A DNA stretch of 64,000 nt from Sulfidibacter corallicola (GTDB lineage: Bacteria > Acidobacteriota > Holophagae > Acanthopleuribacterales > Acanthopleuribacteraceae). Below, in pieces: positions 54,127 to 64,000 of this stretch. Location: contig NZ_CP071793.1 in assembly GCF_017498545.1 (NCBI RefSeq), positions 6,275,001 to 6,339,000 on the forward strand, in the 5' to 3' direction. Numbering within the stretch: the first letter of the stretch is position 1; each line of letters begins with the position of its first letter. The position numbers and the translations under genes are program-made. The notes under the pieces are model-generated. The model saw only the letters and a list, made by a program, of their open reading frames with translations. It was not told the DNA's origin and ran no database searches.

Positions 54127-55377
54127 TTATTCTGCCAGGGTTTCGATCAGGTCGATGGCGTCCTGACGAAATTGTCCGTTGGGATCGTGCTTGATATACA
54201 GCTTCAGGTTGCGGATGGCTTCATCGAAGTCGCCCTCGCGCACGTAGATGCGGCCCAACTCGAAGTAGGCGTTGGCGAAGGTGTTGTCCATTTTCAGGAT
54301 TTCCAGCGCTTTGGCCTTGGCGGTATCGTCGTCGTTGGCGTTGATCGAGTTGACCATTTCCGCGTACAGCGACTGCGGCGTCACGGGAACCAGCTCGTTC
54401 AGCTTGTTTTTGTATTTCTTCAGAGAGTCGTTGTTTTTGGATTTTTGAGCCGCTTCCATCGCGATTTTGGCCATGTCCGCGTCTTCGGGATCGATTTCCA
54501 GGTACTTGTCCACGTAGGACATGACTTCGGGCCAATCCTGCTGGTAATAGTTGGTGTAGACCACCAGCTTGATGGCCTTGTCGAAGGTCGGGTCGATTTC
54601 CGAGGCCTTCTTGGCGAACTCTTCGGCGGCTGCATAATCCTTGTTTTGATAGGGATCTACGGCCTCGTTGTACTGCATGATGGCCTTGTCGCGCGTGGAG
54701 AGTTCCGGTTGCTTGACCGCGTTGGGATCCAGGCCCATTTCCCTCATGGCTTCTTCGATCGTCAACATGCGGAACTCGCCGGTTTTCAGTTTGAAGTTGC
54801 CCTTGGTGTGGTTGTAGCGCAGCACCTCGTCGCGATAGCCTTCTTTTTTGGCGTAGATTTGAACCGAGGCTTCCGCGATCGACTTGAGCTCGAAGAACCC
54901 ATCGTCACCGGAGACGACCTTCTGTTCGTAACCGGGGAAATCCTGGCTGCTCAGGGTGATTTCGACGGTGGGAATCGGAGCGCCGGCGCTGTCGGTGATG
55001 ACGCCGGAAACATTGGGCTGCTCGCCGAGATCCGTAATGATCTCGCCTTCCTTGAGCATCCGGATTTCCAGCTCTTTGCGGCTTTGATCCTGAACGTAGA
55101 CGTAGGTGCGGGAGGTCATGCCTTCGCCGGAAAGGCTGAGGGTCGCGCGACCACTGGGCATGCCCACCTGAACGAAGCCGCCGTTGGCTTTGGTGGTCAG
55201 GCCGGTTTTGTTGTACTTTTGGAGGTCTTCCGCCTCGAAAGTGATATCGATGTTGACACCCTGGACCGGCTGACCGTCCATGCCGATGACTTTGCCAACT
55301 ACCGAACCGCGAATGGATTTTTGCGCCATGGCCAGGCTGCCGACCAACAAAAGCGCGATACAGACCAACTGTCTCAT
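54127..55377 (-). CDS. Exported carboxypeptidase-regulatory-like and TPR-repeat protein
   Basis: A 416-residue periplasmic protein. Signal peptide MRQLVCIALLLVGSLAMA. Two carboxypeptidase-regulatory-like beta domains (about 20-110, KVIGMDGQPVQGVNIDI; about 120-200, GVITDSAGAPIPTVEITLSSQD) are followed by a helical region with TPR-like repeats (about 225-415; YNEAVDPYQNKDYAAAEEFAKKASEIDP, ANAYFELGRIYVREGDFDEAIRNLKLYIKHDP). It probably acts as an envelope scaffold. The ATG has AGGAGGAG about seven bases upstream, inside rimO, and overlaps the rimO stop by four bases, so expression is coupled. I do not know its partner. Confidence 0.82.
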   Translation of the reverse strand: MRQLVCIALLLVGSLAMAQKSIRGSVVGKVIGMDGQPVQGVNIDITFEAEDLQKYNKTGLTTKANGGFVQVGMPSGRATLSLSGEGMTSRTYVYVQDQSRKELEIRMLKEGEIITDLGEQPNVSGVITDSAGAPIPTVEITLSSQDFPGYEQKVVSGDDGFFELKSIAEASVQIYAKKEGYRDEVLRYNHTKGNFKLKTGEFRMLTIEEAMREMGLDPNAVKQPELSTRDKAIMQYNEAVDPYQNKDYAAAEEFAKKASEIDPTFDKAIKLVVYTNYYQQDWPEVMSYVDKYLEIDPEDADMAKIAMEAAQKSKNNDSLKKYKNKLNELVPVTPQSLYAEMVNSINANDDDTAKAKALEILKMDNTFANAYFELGRIYVREGDFDEAIRNLKLYIKHDPNGQFRQDAIDLIETLAE

Positions 55378-56738
55378 ACAGCCACTCCTCCTGTAGCTCT
55401 GCCCGCCAGGTCATAGTCGAAGGTCTCTTCGATGGTGATGGGAACGATGTCGCCGGGCTGGTAAAAGCCTTCGGTAATCAAAACCTCGCCATCTACTTCG
55501 GGTGCTTGGCCCTGGTGGCGACCGCGCAGAAGCAGCTCGGTCTCGGGGTGAACACCCTCGATCAAGACATCAAAGGTTTTGCCGATGTGGCGGGCAAGTT
55601 TTTTCTTTGATATTTCCTTTTGCAACGCCAGCAGGTGCGCTTTGCGCCGCTCTTTCTCTTCCTTGGAGATGGAATCGTCCAAGGGATAGGCCGTGGTGTC
55701 TTCCTCGTGACTGTAGGTAAACACACCGATGAAATCGAACTCCTGTTCGGTGACGAAGGCGCAGAGTTCTTCGAACGCGCGCTCGTCTTCACCGGGAAAG
55801 CCGACGATGAAAGACGTCCGAATCCAAACATCGGGAACCGCTTCTCGGATGCGGTCCAGAAACTTGGCAAGCTGGGGGCGGCCGCTTCCGCGTTTCATGG
55901 CGGCCAGAACATGCTTATCCGCGTGTTGCAGCGGGATATCCATGTATTTACAAACTTTGGGGTGCTCGGCCATCAATTTCAGCAGCCGATCGGTGACCTG
56001 GTAGGGGTACATGTAGTGGGCCCGCACCCAGTCGATGGTCTCCACCTCGGCGATGGCTTCCATCAGTTGCGCCAATCCGTCCTTCAGGCCCAGGTCGCGG
56101 CCGTAGTAGGTGGAATCCTGGGCGACCAGGTTGATTTCACGCACGCCGGCATCGCCCAGGCGACGTACTTCGGCGACGATGTCCTCGATCGTGCGGCTGC
56201 GGTGTTTACCGCGCAGTTTGGGGATGATGCAGAACGAGCAAACGTGGTCGCAGCCCTCGGAGATTTTCACGTATGCGCAAAACTTGGGGGTCGTGAGGAC
56301 GCGGGGGTGCTCGGAGTTGTAGAGAAAATCGGGGCGCCAATCCTCGGCTTCGGTGGGCTCGCGGTTCACCACGTCGCCGGACGTGCCGCGCAGGTCGGTC
56401 AGGAACTTCTGTATGCCGCCGACGTGATTGATGCCGAGAAACAGATCGACCTCGGGCAGGTCCTGGGCCAGTTCGGTGTGGTAGCGCTGGGAAAGGCAGC
56501 CCGAAACCACGAGCTTCTTGACCTTGCCCTGTTTTTTCAACTCGGCCATATCCAAAATGGCCGAGATGGATTCTTCCTTTGCGCTTTCGATAAAGCCGCA
56601 GGTGTTGACGATGACGATTTCGGCGTCATCGGCCTCGTTGGTCAGTGCATAGCCTTCGCGGGCCAGTTCGCCGAGCATGACTTCGGAGTCGACCAGGTTC
56701 TTGGCACATCCCAGGCTCAGCATTCCCACTTTTTTCAT
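55374..56738 (-). CDS. rimO: Ribosomal protein S12 methylthiotransferase
   Basis: A 454-residue radical-SAM enzyme that adds a methylthio group to an aspartate of ribosomal protein S12. The N-terminal MTTase domain has MLSLGCAKNLVDSE, NTCGFIESAKEES and VSGCLSQRY cysteines for the second cluster; the radical-SAM cluster is CDHVCSFCIIP (about 157-164). The C-terminal TRAM domain (LLRGRHQGQAPEVDGEVLI) is present. The NTCGFI and KNLVDSE motifs indicate RimO rather than MiaB. The ATG follows GAGG by nine bases. First gene of a two-gene unit with the TPR protein. Confidence 0.95.
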   Translation of the reverse strand: MKKVGMLSLGCAKNLVDSEVMLGELAREGYALTNEADDAEIVIVNTCGFIESAKEESISAILDMAELKKQGKVKKLVVSGCLSQRYHTELAQDLPEVDLFLGINHVGGIQKFLTDLRGTSGDVVNREPTEAEDWRPDFLYNSEHPRVLTTPKFCAYVKISEGCDHVCSFCIIPKLRGKHRSRTIEDIVAEVRRLGDAGVREINLVAQDSTYYGRDLGLKDGLAQLMEAIAEVETIDWVRAHYMYPYQVTDRLLKLMAEHPKVCKYMDIPLQHADKHVLAAMKRGSGRPQLAKFLDRIREAVPDVWIRTSFIVGFPGEDERAFEELCAFVTEQEFDFIGVFTYSHEEDTTAYPLDDSISKEEKERRKAHLLALQKEISKKKLARHIGKTFDVLIEGVHPETELLLRGRHQGQAPEVDGEVLITEGFYQPGDIVPITIEETFDYDLAGRATGGVAV

Positions 56739-57097
56739 CTAAAGAAACCTCGTTCGGGAGCATCGCATCGCGAGAGGGCTCCCTCCATCTTCAACTGTAG
56801 GTCCGCCGGTTTCACGCGAATTCGGACGGACCGGTTCTCAATTCTCGCTGCGTGGATGACGTTCGGGTCCTGTCCCGAAGGGACGGCGCGGCTGAATGTG
56901 ACGGGCCGCGCGGGAGATCGCACCCCAATCGGGTGCGAATGCTCTAAGTTTAACTCTTGCCCTTCGCCTGGGATCCTTTTTTTTCGCAATGCCGGTGCGT
57001 TCGGCCGAAGCCGGAGTACCGTCGCACGGTATCCGGGCTTCGGCGCCGGCGTCCGATTCGTTCGGATGATGGGTGAATAGGGGCCCATGGAAGCGGA
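56739..57097. other. Intergenic region between rimO and asnS
   Basis: About 359 bases between two co-oriented minus-strand genes. No gene; it should contain the rimO promoter. No convincing hairpin. Confidence 0.4.
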
Positions 57098-58387
57098 TCA
57101 CGGTTTCAGGCGATAGAGCATGCGGGGATAGGGAATGGTTTCGCGAACGTGCGGCAGTTTGCAGATCCAGGCAACCGCGCGCTCCAGGCCCAGGCCGAAG
57201 CCGGAGTGGGGAAAGGAGCCGTAGCGACGGACGTCCAGGTACCATTGGTAGGGTTCGGGATCCAATTCGTGTTTCGCGATTTGTTCGTTGAGGAAATCGA
57301 TCGACGAGGCGCGTTCGCCGCCGCCGACCACCTCGCCGTACCCCTCGGGTGCGAGGATGTCCATGCCCAGCACCAGGCGGTCGTCCTCGGGATCGGGTTC
57401 CATGTAGAAGGCTTTGAACTCTTTGGGGAACCGGTGAACGATGATCGGTTGATCGAACTCGTTGGTCAGCATGGTTTCGTCGTCCCCGCCGAAATCCTCG
57501 CCCCACTGGATGTCGCTGCCCAGCTTTTTCAGTTTTTCCACGGCCTCGTTGTAGGTCATGCGGACGAAGGGCTGCAGGGCCGCTTCCAATTTGGTGGTGT
57601 CTCGCTCCAACTCTTTCAGTTCGAACTGGTTGTTCTCCAGCACCCGTTGAACCAGGTGCTTCAGGAAGGACTCGCCCAATTGCATGACGTCTTCCAGGTG
57701 GGCGAACGCGATCTCCGGCTCCACCATCCAGAATTCGGTCAGGTGGCGGCGGGTCTTCGATTTCTCGGCGCGGAAGGTGGGTCCGAAGCAGTACACCTTG
57801 CCGAAGGCGGCCACCGCCGGTTCCAAATAGAGCTGGCCGCTTTGCGAGAGGTAGGCCTGCTCGTCGAAGTAGTCGACGCCGAACAGGGTGGACGTGCCCT
57901 CGGCCGCGGTCGGCGTCAGGATCGGGCTGTCGATCAGGGTGAAGCCGCGCTCGTCGAAAAAGTCGCGGATCGCTTTGACCAACGTATGCCGAATGCGCAG
58001 AATGGCCCATTGGCGCTTGGAGCGGAACCACAGGTGGCGCCGGTCCATCAGGAACTCGATGCCGTGTTCTTTCGGCGTAATCGGGAAGGCCTCGGAGATG
58101 TGGACGATCTCCAGGTCCTTCACCAGCAACTCGTAGTTTTGATTGCGGGGGTTTTGTTGGACCGTGCCGATCAGGCGCAGCGACGATTCGGTCGTCAACT
58201 GCCGTGCGCGCTCCCAGATCTGTTCATCCACTTCACTCTTCACCAGGACGCACTGGCAGAAACCGCTGCCGTCGCGCAAGACGATGAACTGGATCTTCCC
58301 ACTCTTGCGGTGGTGGCGAACCCAACCCTGAAGCGTTACTTCGCCGTCCAAATGGTCCTTCAACTCAGAGATACGAGCCTTCTGCAA
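57098..58387 (-). CDS. asnS: Asparaginyl-tRNA synthetase
   Basis: A class IIb aminoacyl-tRNA synthetase of 429 residues that charges tRNA-Asn. OB-fold anticodon domain (about 15-105; EVTLQGWVRHHRKSGKIQFIVLRDGSGF in parts), motif 2 in FRAEKSKTRRHLTEFWMVEPE (written across residues 205-225) and motif 3 in GFGLGLERAVAWI. PILTPTAAEGTSTLF and the C-terminal PRMLYRLKP distinguish AsnRS from AspRS. The TTG at 58387 follows GGAGG by six bases and gives the family N-terminus; the ATG at 58441 adds 18 residues. Divergent from hldD. Confidence 0.94.
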   Translation of the reverse strand: MQKARISELKDHLDGEVTLQGWVRHHRKSGKIQFIVLRDGSGFCQCVLVKSEVDEQIWERARQLTTESSLRLIGTVQQNPRNQNYELLVKDLEIVHISEAFPITPKEHGIEFLMDRRHLWFRSKRQWAILRIRHTLVKAIRDFFDERGFTLIDSPILTPTAAEGTSTLFGVDYFDEQAYLSQSGQLYLEPAVAAFGKVYCFGPTFRAEKSKTRRHLTEFWMVEPEIAFAHLEDVMQLGESFLKHLVQRVLENNQFELKELERDTTKLEAALQPFVRMTYNEAVEKLKKLGSDIQWGEDFGGDDETMLTNEFDQPIIVHRFPKEFKAFYMEPDPEDDRLVLGMDILAPEGYGEVVGGGERASSIDFLNEQIAKHELDPEPYQWYLDVRRYGSFPHSGFGLGLERAVAWICKLPHVRETIPYPRMLYRLKP

Positions 58388-58669
58388 AACCAACCTCCCC
58401 CAATCGGTTGCGAGCGGCCGGAGCTTTCCCGAGCCACTCATGAAAAATCAATAAAACAAAGCATTCTACAGAGCGCTTCGGTTTTCCGTCAAGCGCGGCA
58501 ACGCGCGGCGGGCTTTTGTCGAGCGGCTTGGTGGGCGGCTTTCCGGGCCACTGTGGGGGTTGCGGTGGAAAAGGTCTGGTCCTGGGTCCGCATTCCTTTA
58601 TAAGATACCTCGGACGGATCTCGCGCCCGACGGGCCGGGGTCGCAGCGACGTTGTCCGGGGAGGCTCAT

Positions 58670-59632
58670 TTGATCATCGTCACCGGTGGATCCGGGTTTA
58701 TCGGTTCCTGCATGGTTTCCAAACTCAATCAGTTGGGACGTTCCGACATCATCGTCACCGATGTGTTGCGTACCACCGACAAGTGGAAGAATCTGAGGCA
58801 CCTGGCCTATCACGATTACCTGGATCGTTCGCAGCTTCTCGATTTTCTGGGCAACGCGCCGAAGATCGACGCCATTTTCCACATGGGTGCCTGCAGCGCC
58901 ACCACCGAGCGCGACGCCGACTACCTGATGGACAACAACTATCGCTACACCCTGCGGCTGGCCCAGTGGGCCATGGCCAACGACGTGCGCTTCGTCTACG
59001 CCAGTTCGGCCGCCACCTACGGCGCCGGCGAGATGGGGTACGCCGACGACGAAGCCGAAATCCACCGCTTGCGGCCGCTCAACATGTACGGTTACAGCAA
59101 GCAACTCTTCGATTTGAAGGCCCGCCGCGAGGGCTGGTTCGACAAGATCGCCGGTTTGAAGTTCTTCAACGTCTACGGCCCCAACGAGTACTTCAAGGGC
59201 GACATGGTTTCGGTGGTGTTCAAGGCCTTCAACCAGATCAGGGCCGACGGGGTCGTCAAGCTGTTCAAATCGCACCGACCCGATTTCGTCGACGGCGGCC
59301 AGCAACGCGATTTCGTCTACGTCAAAGACGTGGTCGAGGTCATGGCTTGGCTGTTCGAGAACCCCAAGGTCAACGGCTTGTTCAACCTGGGCACCGGCGA
59401 GGCGCGCAACTTCCGCGATTTGGTGAGTGCCGCGTTTCGGGCATTGGACCTGGAACCGAACATCGAATTCATCGACATGCCCGAGCACCTGCGTGACCGC
59501 TACCAGTACTTCACCCAGGCCGAGATGGAGAAGCTGCGCGAAGCGGGCTACGACAAACCGTTTCACACCCTGGAGCAAGGGGTCACGGACTACGTTCAGG
59601 ACTACCTGAACCGCGATTTCGCCCATTACTGA
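58670..59632 (+). CDS. hldD: ADP-L-glycero-D-manno-heptose 6-epimerase
   Basis: A 320-residue extended SDR enzyme that makes ADP-L-glycero-beta-D-manno-heptose for the LPS inner core. NADP motif IVTGGSGFIGS at the N-terminus, GACSATTERDADYLMDNNYRYT typical of HldD, active-site YGYSKQLFD (Tyr/Lys pair), and FNVYGPNEYFKG. The TTG at 58670 follows GGGGAGG by six bases; a start six codons earlier overlaps the SD. It shows that the organism has an LPS-bearing outer membrane. Convergent with the STN-domain gene. Confidence 0.95.
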   Translation: MIIVTGGSGFIGSCMVSKLNQLGRSDIIVTDVLRTTDKWKNLRHLAYHDYLDRSQLLDFLGNAPKIDAIFHMGACSATTERDADYLMDNNYRYTLRLAQWAMANDVRFVYASSAATYGAGEMGYADDEAEIHRLRPLNMYGYSKQLFDLKARREGWFDKIAGLKFFNVYGPNEYFKGDMVSVVFKAFNQIRADGVVKLFKSHRPDFVDGGQQRDFVYVKDVVEVMAWLFENPKVNGLFNLGTGEARNFRDLVSAAFRALDLEPNIEFIDMPEHLRDRYQYFTQAEMEKLREAGYDKPFHTLEQGVTDYVQDYLNRDFAHY

Positions 59633-59658
59633 GATCGGGTTTCCGGAGAGTCGTCGGG

Positions 59659-59681
59659 CCGCCGTTCGGCTTCAACGGCGG
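59659..59681. terminator. Hairpin between hldD and the STN-domain gene
   Basis: CCGCCGTT (59659-59666) and AACGGCGG (59674-59681) around a 7-base loop, between convergent stop codons; it overlaps the minus-strand stop. No T-run, so termination is only suggested. Confidence 0.4.
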
Positions 59682-60211
59682 ACCCAGACCGCGCCGCCCA
59701 ACGCCTCGTAATCCAGGCCTTCGCTCCACAGGATCGTTTCCCAGGCTTGGCGCCAACTGATGTTCTTGAAGAAATAGTTGACCTTGCGATCCCGTACCGC
59801 GGGGTCGACCACCAGGTTGACGTCGCCCTTGTCCGCCATGAACCGCAAGACCTCGATCAAGCTGGCGTCGCGAAAGTCGATCTTGGTGATCATCGGGCCC
59901 TGATCGACTGCTTCTTCCTTGGGGACCAGGTCCTCGTAGTGGCCAGGTCGCAGCGGTTCGCCGGCCGATTCCGCCGATTCGGGTTCCGTCGGCGGTTCGA
60001 CGTAGGCTTCGGTGACTTCCCAATTGACGAACCGTTCCGCAAGGGAATAGCGCTTGTCGCCGTCCACGATCATCACCTGGCCGTTTTCGCGGTGATAACT
60101 GTCGCATTGGAGCAAGGTGCCGTCGCGCAACACGAGGGTTTCGGCCGTCAATGAGGCGGAAACACTCATCAGAATCGCGATGAGGCATCGATTCAAAATC
60201 GTGAGGTCCAT
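59672..60211 (-). CDS. Exported protein with a lone secretin/TonB N-terminal (STN) domain
   Basis: A 180-residue periplasmic protein. Signal peptide MDLTILNRCLIAILMSVSASLTA, an N-terminal beta segment (LVLRDGTLLQCDSYHRENGQVMIVDG, in parts) and an acidic linker (EPPTEPESAESAGE). The C-terminal 75 residues match the STN pattern of PilQ-type secretins: ITKIDFRDASLIEVLRFMADKG then NLVVDPAVRDRKVNYFFKNISWRQAWETIL. No secretin barrel follows. It may act as a pilot or accessory of an envelope secretion or pilus machine. The ATG at 60211 has GGGAG eight bases upstream; the frame extends to 60319 without a signal. Confidence 0.78.
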   Translation of the reverse strand: MDLTILNRCLIAILMSVSASLTAETLVLRDGTLLQCDSYHRENGQVMIVDGDKRYSLAERFVNWEVTEAYVEPPTEPESAESAGEPLRPGHYEDLVPKEEAVDQGPMITKIDFRDASLIEVLRFMADKGDVNLVVDPAVRDRKVNYFFKNISWRQAWETILWSEGLDYEALGGAVWVRR

Positions 60212-60967
60212 GACCTGAACTCCCGGCGGCCACTGGTGCCGCGGCTCCATGTTCGCTTCAAGCGAAGACTTGCGGCCAACATAGTCGCTGGTGCCGAGCG
60301 GGGCAAGTACCGGGATCACGAAGCGCTCGAACGGGAGATCGGCGTTGATGCCGGCCCCCGACTAGGCTAGAATCGAACGAGCTATGGGCAGTTTTTCGTG
60401 TGTGGTTCCAAGTGTTCACATGGGTGCCGGTGCGTGGCGCGTCAACCCGGATTCGAGACACCGAATGACGGGAGCCGGGAGGGCCGTGTCGTTTCCTCGC
60501 GGAATAGAGTCACTGTGCGCGGATTAGTGGTTTCGAGACCACCTGACCGCCGCATCCCGAGTGGACACTTCGAGCGGTTCGACCATCGTGCGCACCGGTC
60601 TTTTCGGCTCCGCCCCAGGGAGCCGATGCCGACGATCATCAGAGGCTCGTTCCGTCTGGACCGGCCTCCGAGGACACGACCGACCATCGAGGGAACCCGC
60701 CGTGCGGTGGAACCAACGAAAACCGAACGAAACATGAACGAAGCTTCAATTCGACAGTCGACGCCTTGGGTCCCCAGCCCGCGGTGCCGGCCTCGTGACC
60801 CACGCCAAGGCCGATTCTCGGCGATGCTCGCTGGTTCCCCTTGCTGGCTTCATCTTCCGTTTTCCAATGCCGCAACCGTGGCCCCGTACCGTAAATGCCC
60901 CCATCATTACCGAATTACCCATTCAATGACATGTACGTCAAATTTGTGACGAGATTAGGAGATTGTC
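60212..60967. other. Intergenic region between the STN-domain gene and acnA
   Basis: About 756 bases. The one sizeable frame (60398-60949 plus) is Arg/Pro/Ser-rich with no domain and no good ribosome-binding site, so no gene is called. The 60900-60960 stretch before acnA is AT-rich and likely contains its promoter. Confidence 0.5.
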
Positions 60968-63649
<2,682 letters not shown>

Positions 63650-63689
63650 GTCGACGCGATCCGGTAGGATCGCACTCGATCTCCGAATG

Positions 63690-63718
63690 GGGCCCACTTT
63701 CGAAGTGGGCCCTTTTTT
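63690..63718 (+). terminator. Intrinsic terminator of acnA
   Basis: Perfect 10-bp stem GGGCCCACTT/AAGTGGGCCC with a TCG-type loop, followed by six T residues, about 40 bases after the acnA stop. Confidence 0.93.
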
Positions 63719-63875
63719 GTTTGAGGATGTCACCCGCCTGCCTGGAACCATGGCGGTCTCAGAGGGTTGTGTTCCTCGCTCGGAGAACCTGTTTCGCAGC
63801 ACACCAGGTCGCACTATACTTGCCGAAAGCAGCAGATCGAGTGACACGGAACAGAATGGTGAAGGGAGGCTTTAC

Positions 63876-64000
63876 ATGAAAACCAAATCCATTTGCGGGG
63901 TCATTCTCGCGTCCCGCGATCCTAAGGCTCTCGCGGGTTTCTACAGCAAGGCGCTCGGGCTGACCTTCGAACGGGAGGAACACGGCGGGCTCGATGTCCA
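63876..64000 (+). CDS. VOC/glyoxalase-family protein (5' part only)
   Basis: Forty-one codons before the window ends: MKTKSICGVILASRDPKALA then FYSKALGLTFEREEHGGLDV. The ILASRDPKALAGFYSKALGL pattern is the first beta-alpha-beta unit of vicinal-oxygen-chelate (glyoxalase/bleomycin-resistance) proteins. GGGAGG lies about five to six bases upstream of the ATG. The substrate cannot be judged from this piece. Confidence 0.78.
   Translation, partial: MKTKSICGVILASRDPKALAGFYSKALGLTFEREEHGGLDV

Noticed and set aside
60398..60949. A 183-codon plus-strand frame upstream of acnA
   Set aside because: Arg/Pro-rich, no domain, and it runs into the acnA promoter and leader region.

Overview
The window reads as chromosomal DNA of a GC-rich (roughly 60 % by eye) Gram-negative bacterium. 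The best guess is an Acidobacteriota member of the Holophagae/Acanthopleuribacteraceae type, but this is inference without any database search. Diderm character is shown by a heptose-epimerase gene for LPS, a LolA-like protein and many signal-peptide proteins. The Acidobacteriota guess rests on the mix of very large secreted multidomain proteins, a beta-propeller sensor kinase, an MglA-type GTPase with a long tail and an sdhCAB (cytochrome b558 type) operon. Many genes appear to start with TTG or GTG preceded by strong Shine-Dalgarno (SD) sequences. No rRNA, tRNA, CRISPR array, insertion sequence or prophage was seen.

Layout. 1-4086 (-): 3'-truncated gene for a giant secreted nuclease with five tandem 181-residue lamin-tail-type repeats. 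4335-6665 (-): unrecognised 776-residue putative lipoprotein. 6789-9890 (-): propeller sensor kinase. 9891-11035: gene-free gap. 11036-12514 (+): soluble GAF-like histidine kinase. 13000-14304 (+): guanine deaminase. 14358-16907 (-): LolA-like protein, arginase/agmatinase and a YffB/ArsC-type protein. 17477-18724 (+): MglA-like GTPase with an acidic tail. 18984-22295 (+): sdhC-sdhA-sdhB with a terminator. 22418-23836 (+): fused aroD-aroE. 23879-24127 (-): BolA. 24513-27962 (+): M4 protease with a PA insert. 27980-29363 (-): Rpn-type nuclease gene and a duplicated tail fragment. 29466-36889 (-): membrane protein, secreted metallophosphoesterase, ferredoxin, cobU and an FG-GAP protein. 37558-40515 (+): M4 protease fused through PKD domains to an alpha/beta hydrolase. 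41090-42118 (+): ToxR/CadC-like membrane regulator. 42413-45435: DUF2804, PNPOx-like and MscS genes. 45584-51095 (+): complete mreB-mreC-mreD-mrdA-rodA elongasome operon. 51320-52318 (+): GYF-AIM24 protein. 52476-56738 (-): lysine-ketoglutarate-reductase-like enzyme, TPR lipid/envelope-type protein and rimO. 57098-58387 (-): asnS. 58670-59632 (+): hldD. 59672-60211 (-): small STN-domain protein. 60968-63649 (+): acnA with a terminator. 63876-end (+): 5' part of a VOC/glyoxalase gene.

How it works together. Housekeeping blocks (TCA cycle: sdhCAB and acnA; shikimate pathway: aroDE; cell shape: mre/mrd; translation: asnS, rimO) alternate with a rich secretome: nuclease, two M4 proteases, metallophosphoesterase and FG-GAP protein. 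This fits a heterotroph that degrades external protein, nucleic acid and esters. The stretches most worth a second look are the protease-PKD-hydrolase fusion next to a ToxR-like regulator whose promoter carries three 11-bp-phased TGTAAA repeats, the length-variable 36-nt repeat in the Rpn-type gene and its duplicated tail, the long acidic tail on the MglA GTPase, and the 543-nt repeat array in the nuclease gene.
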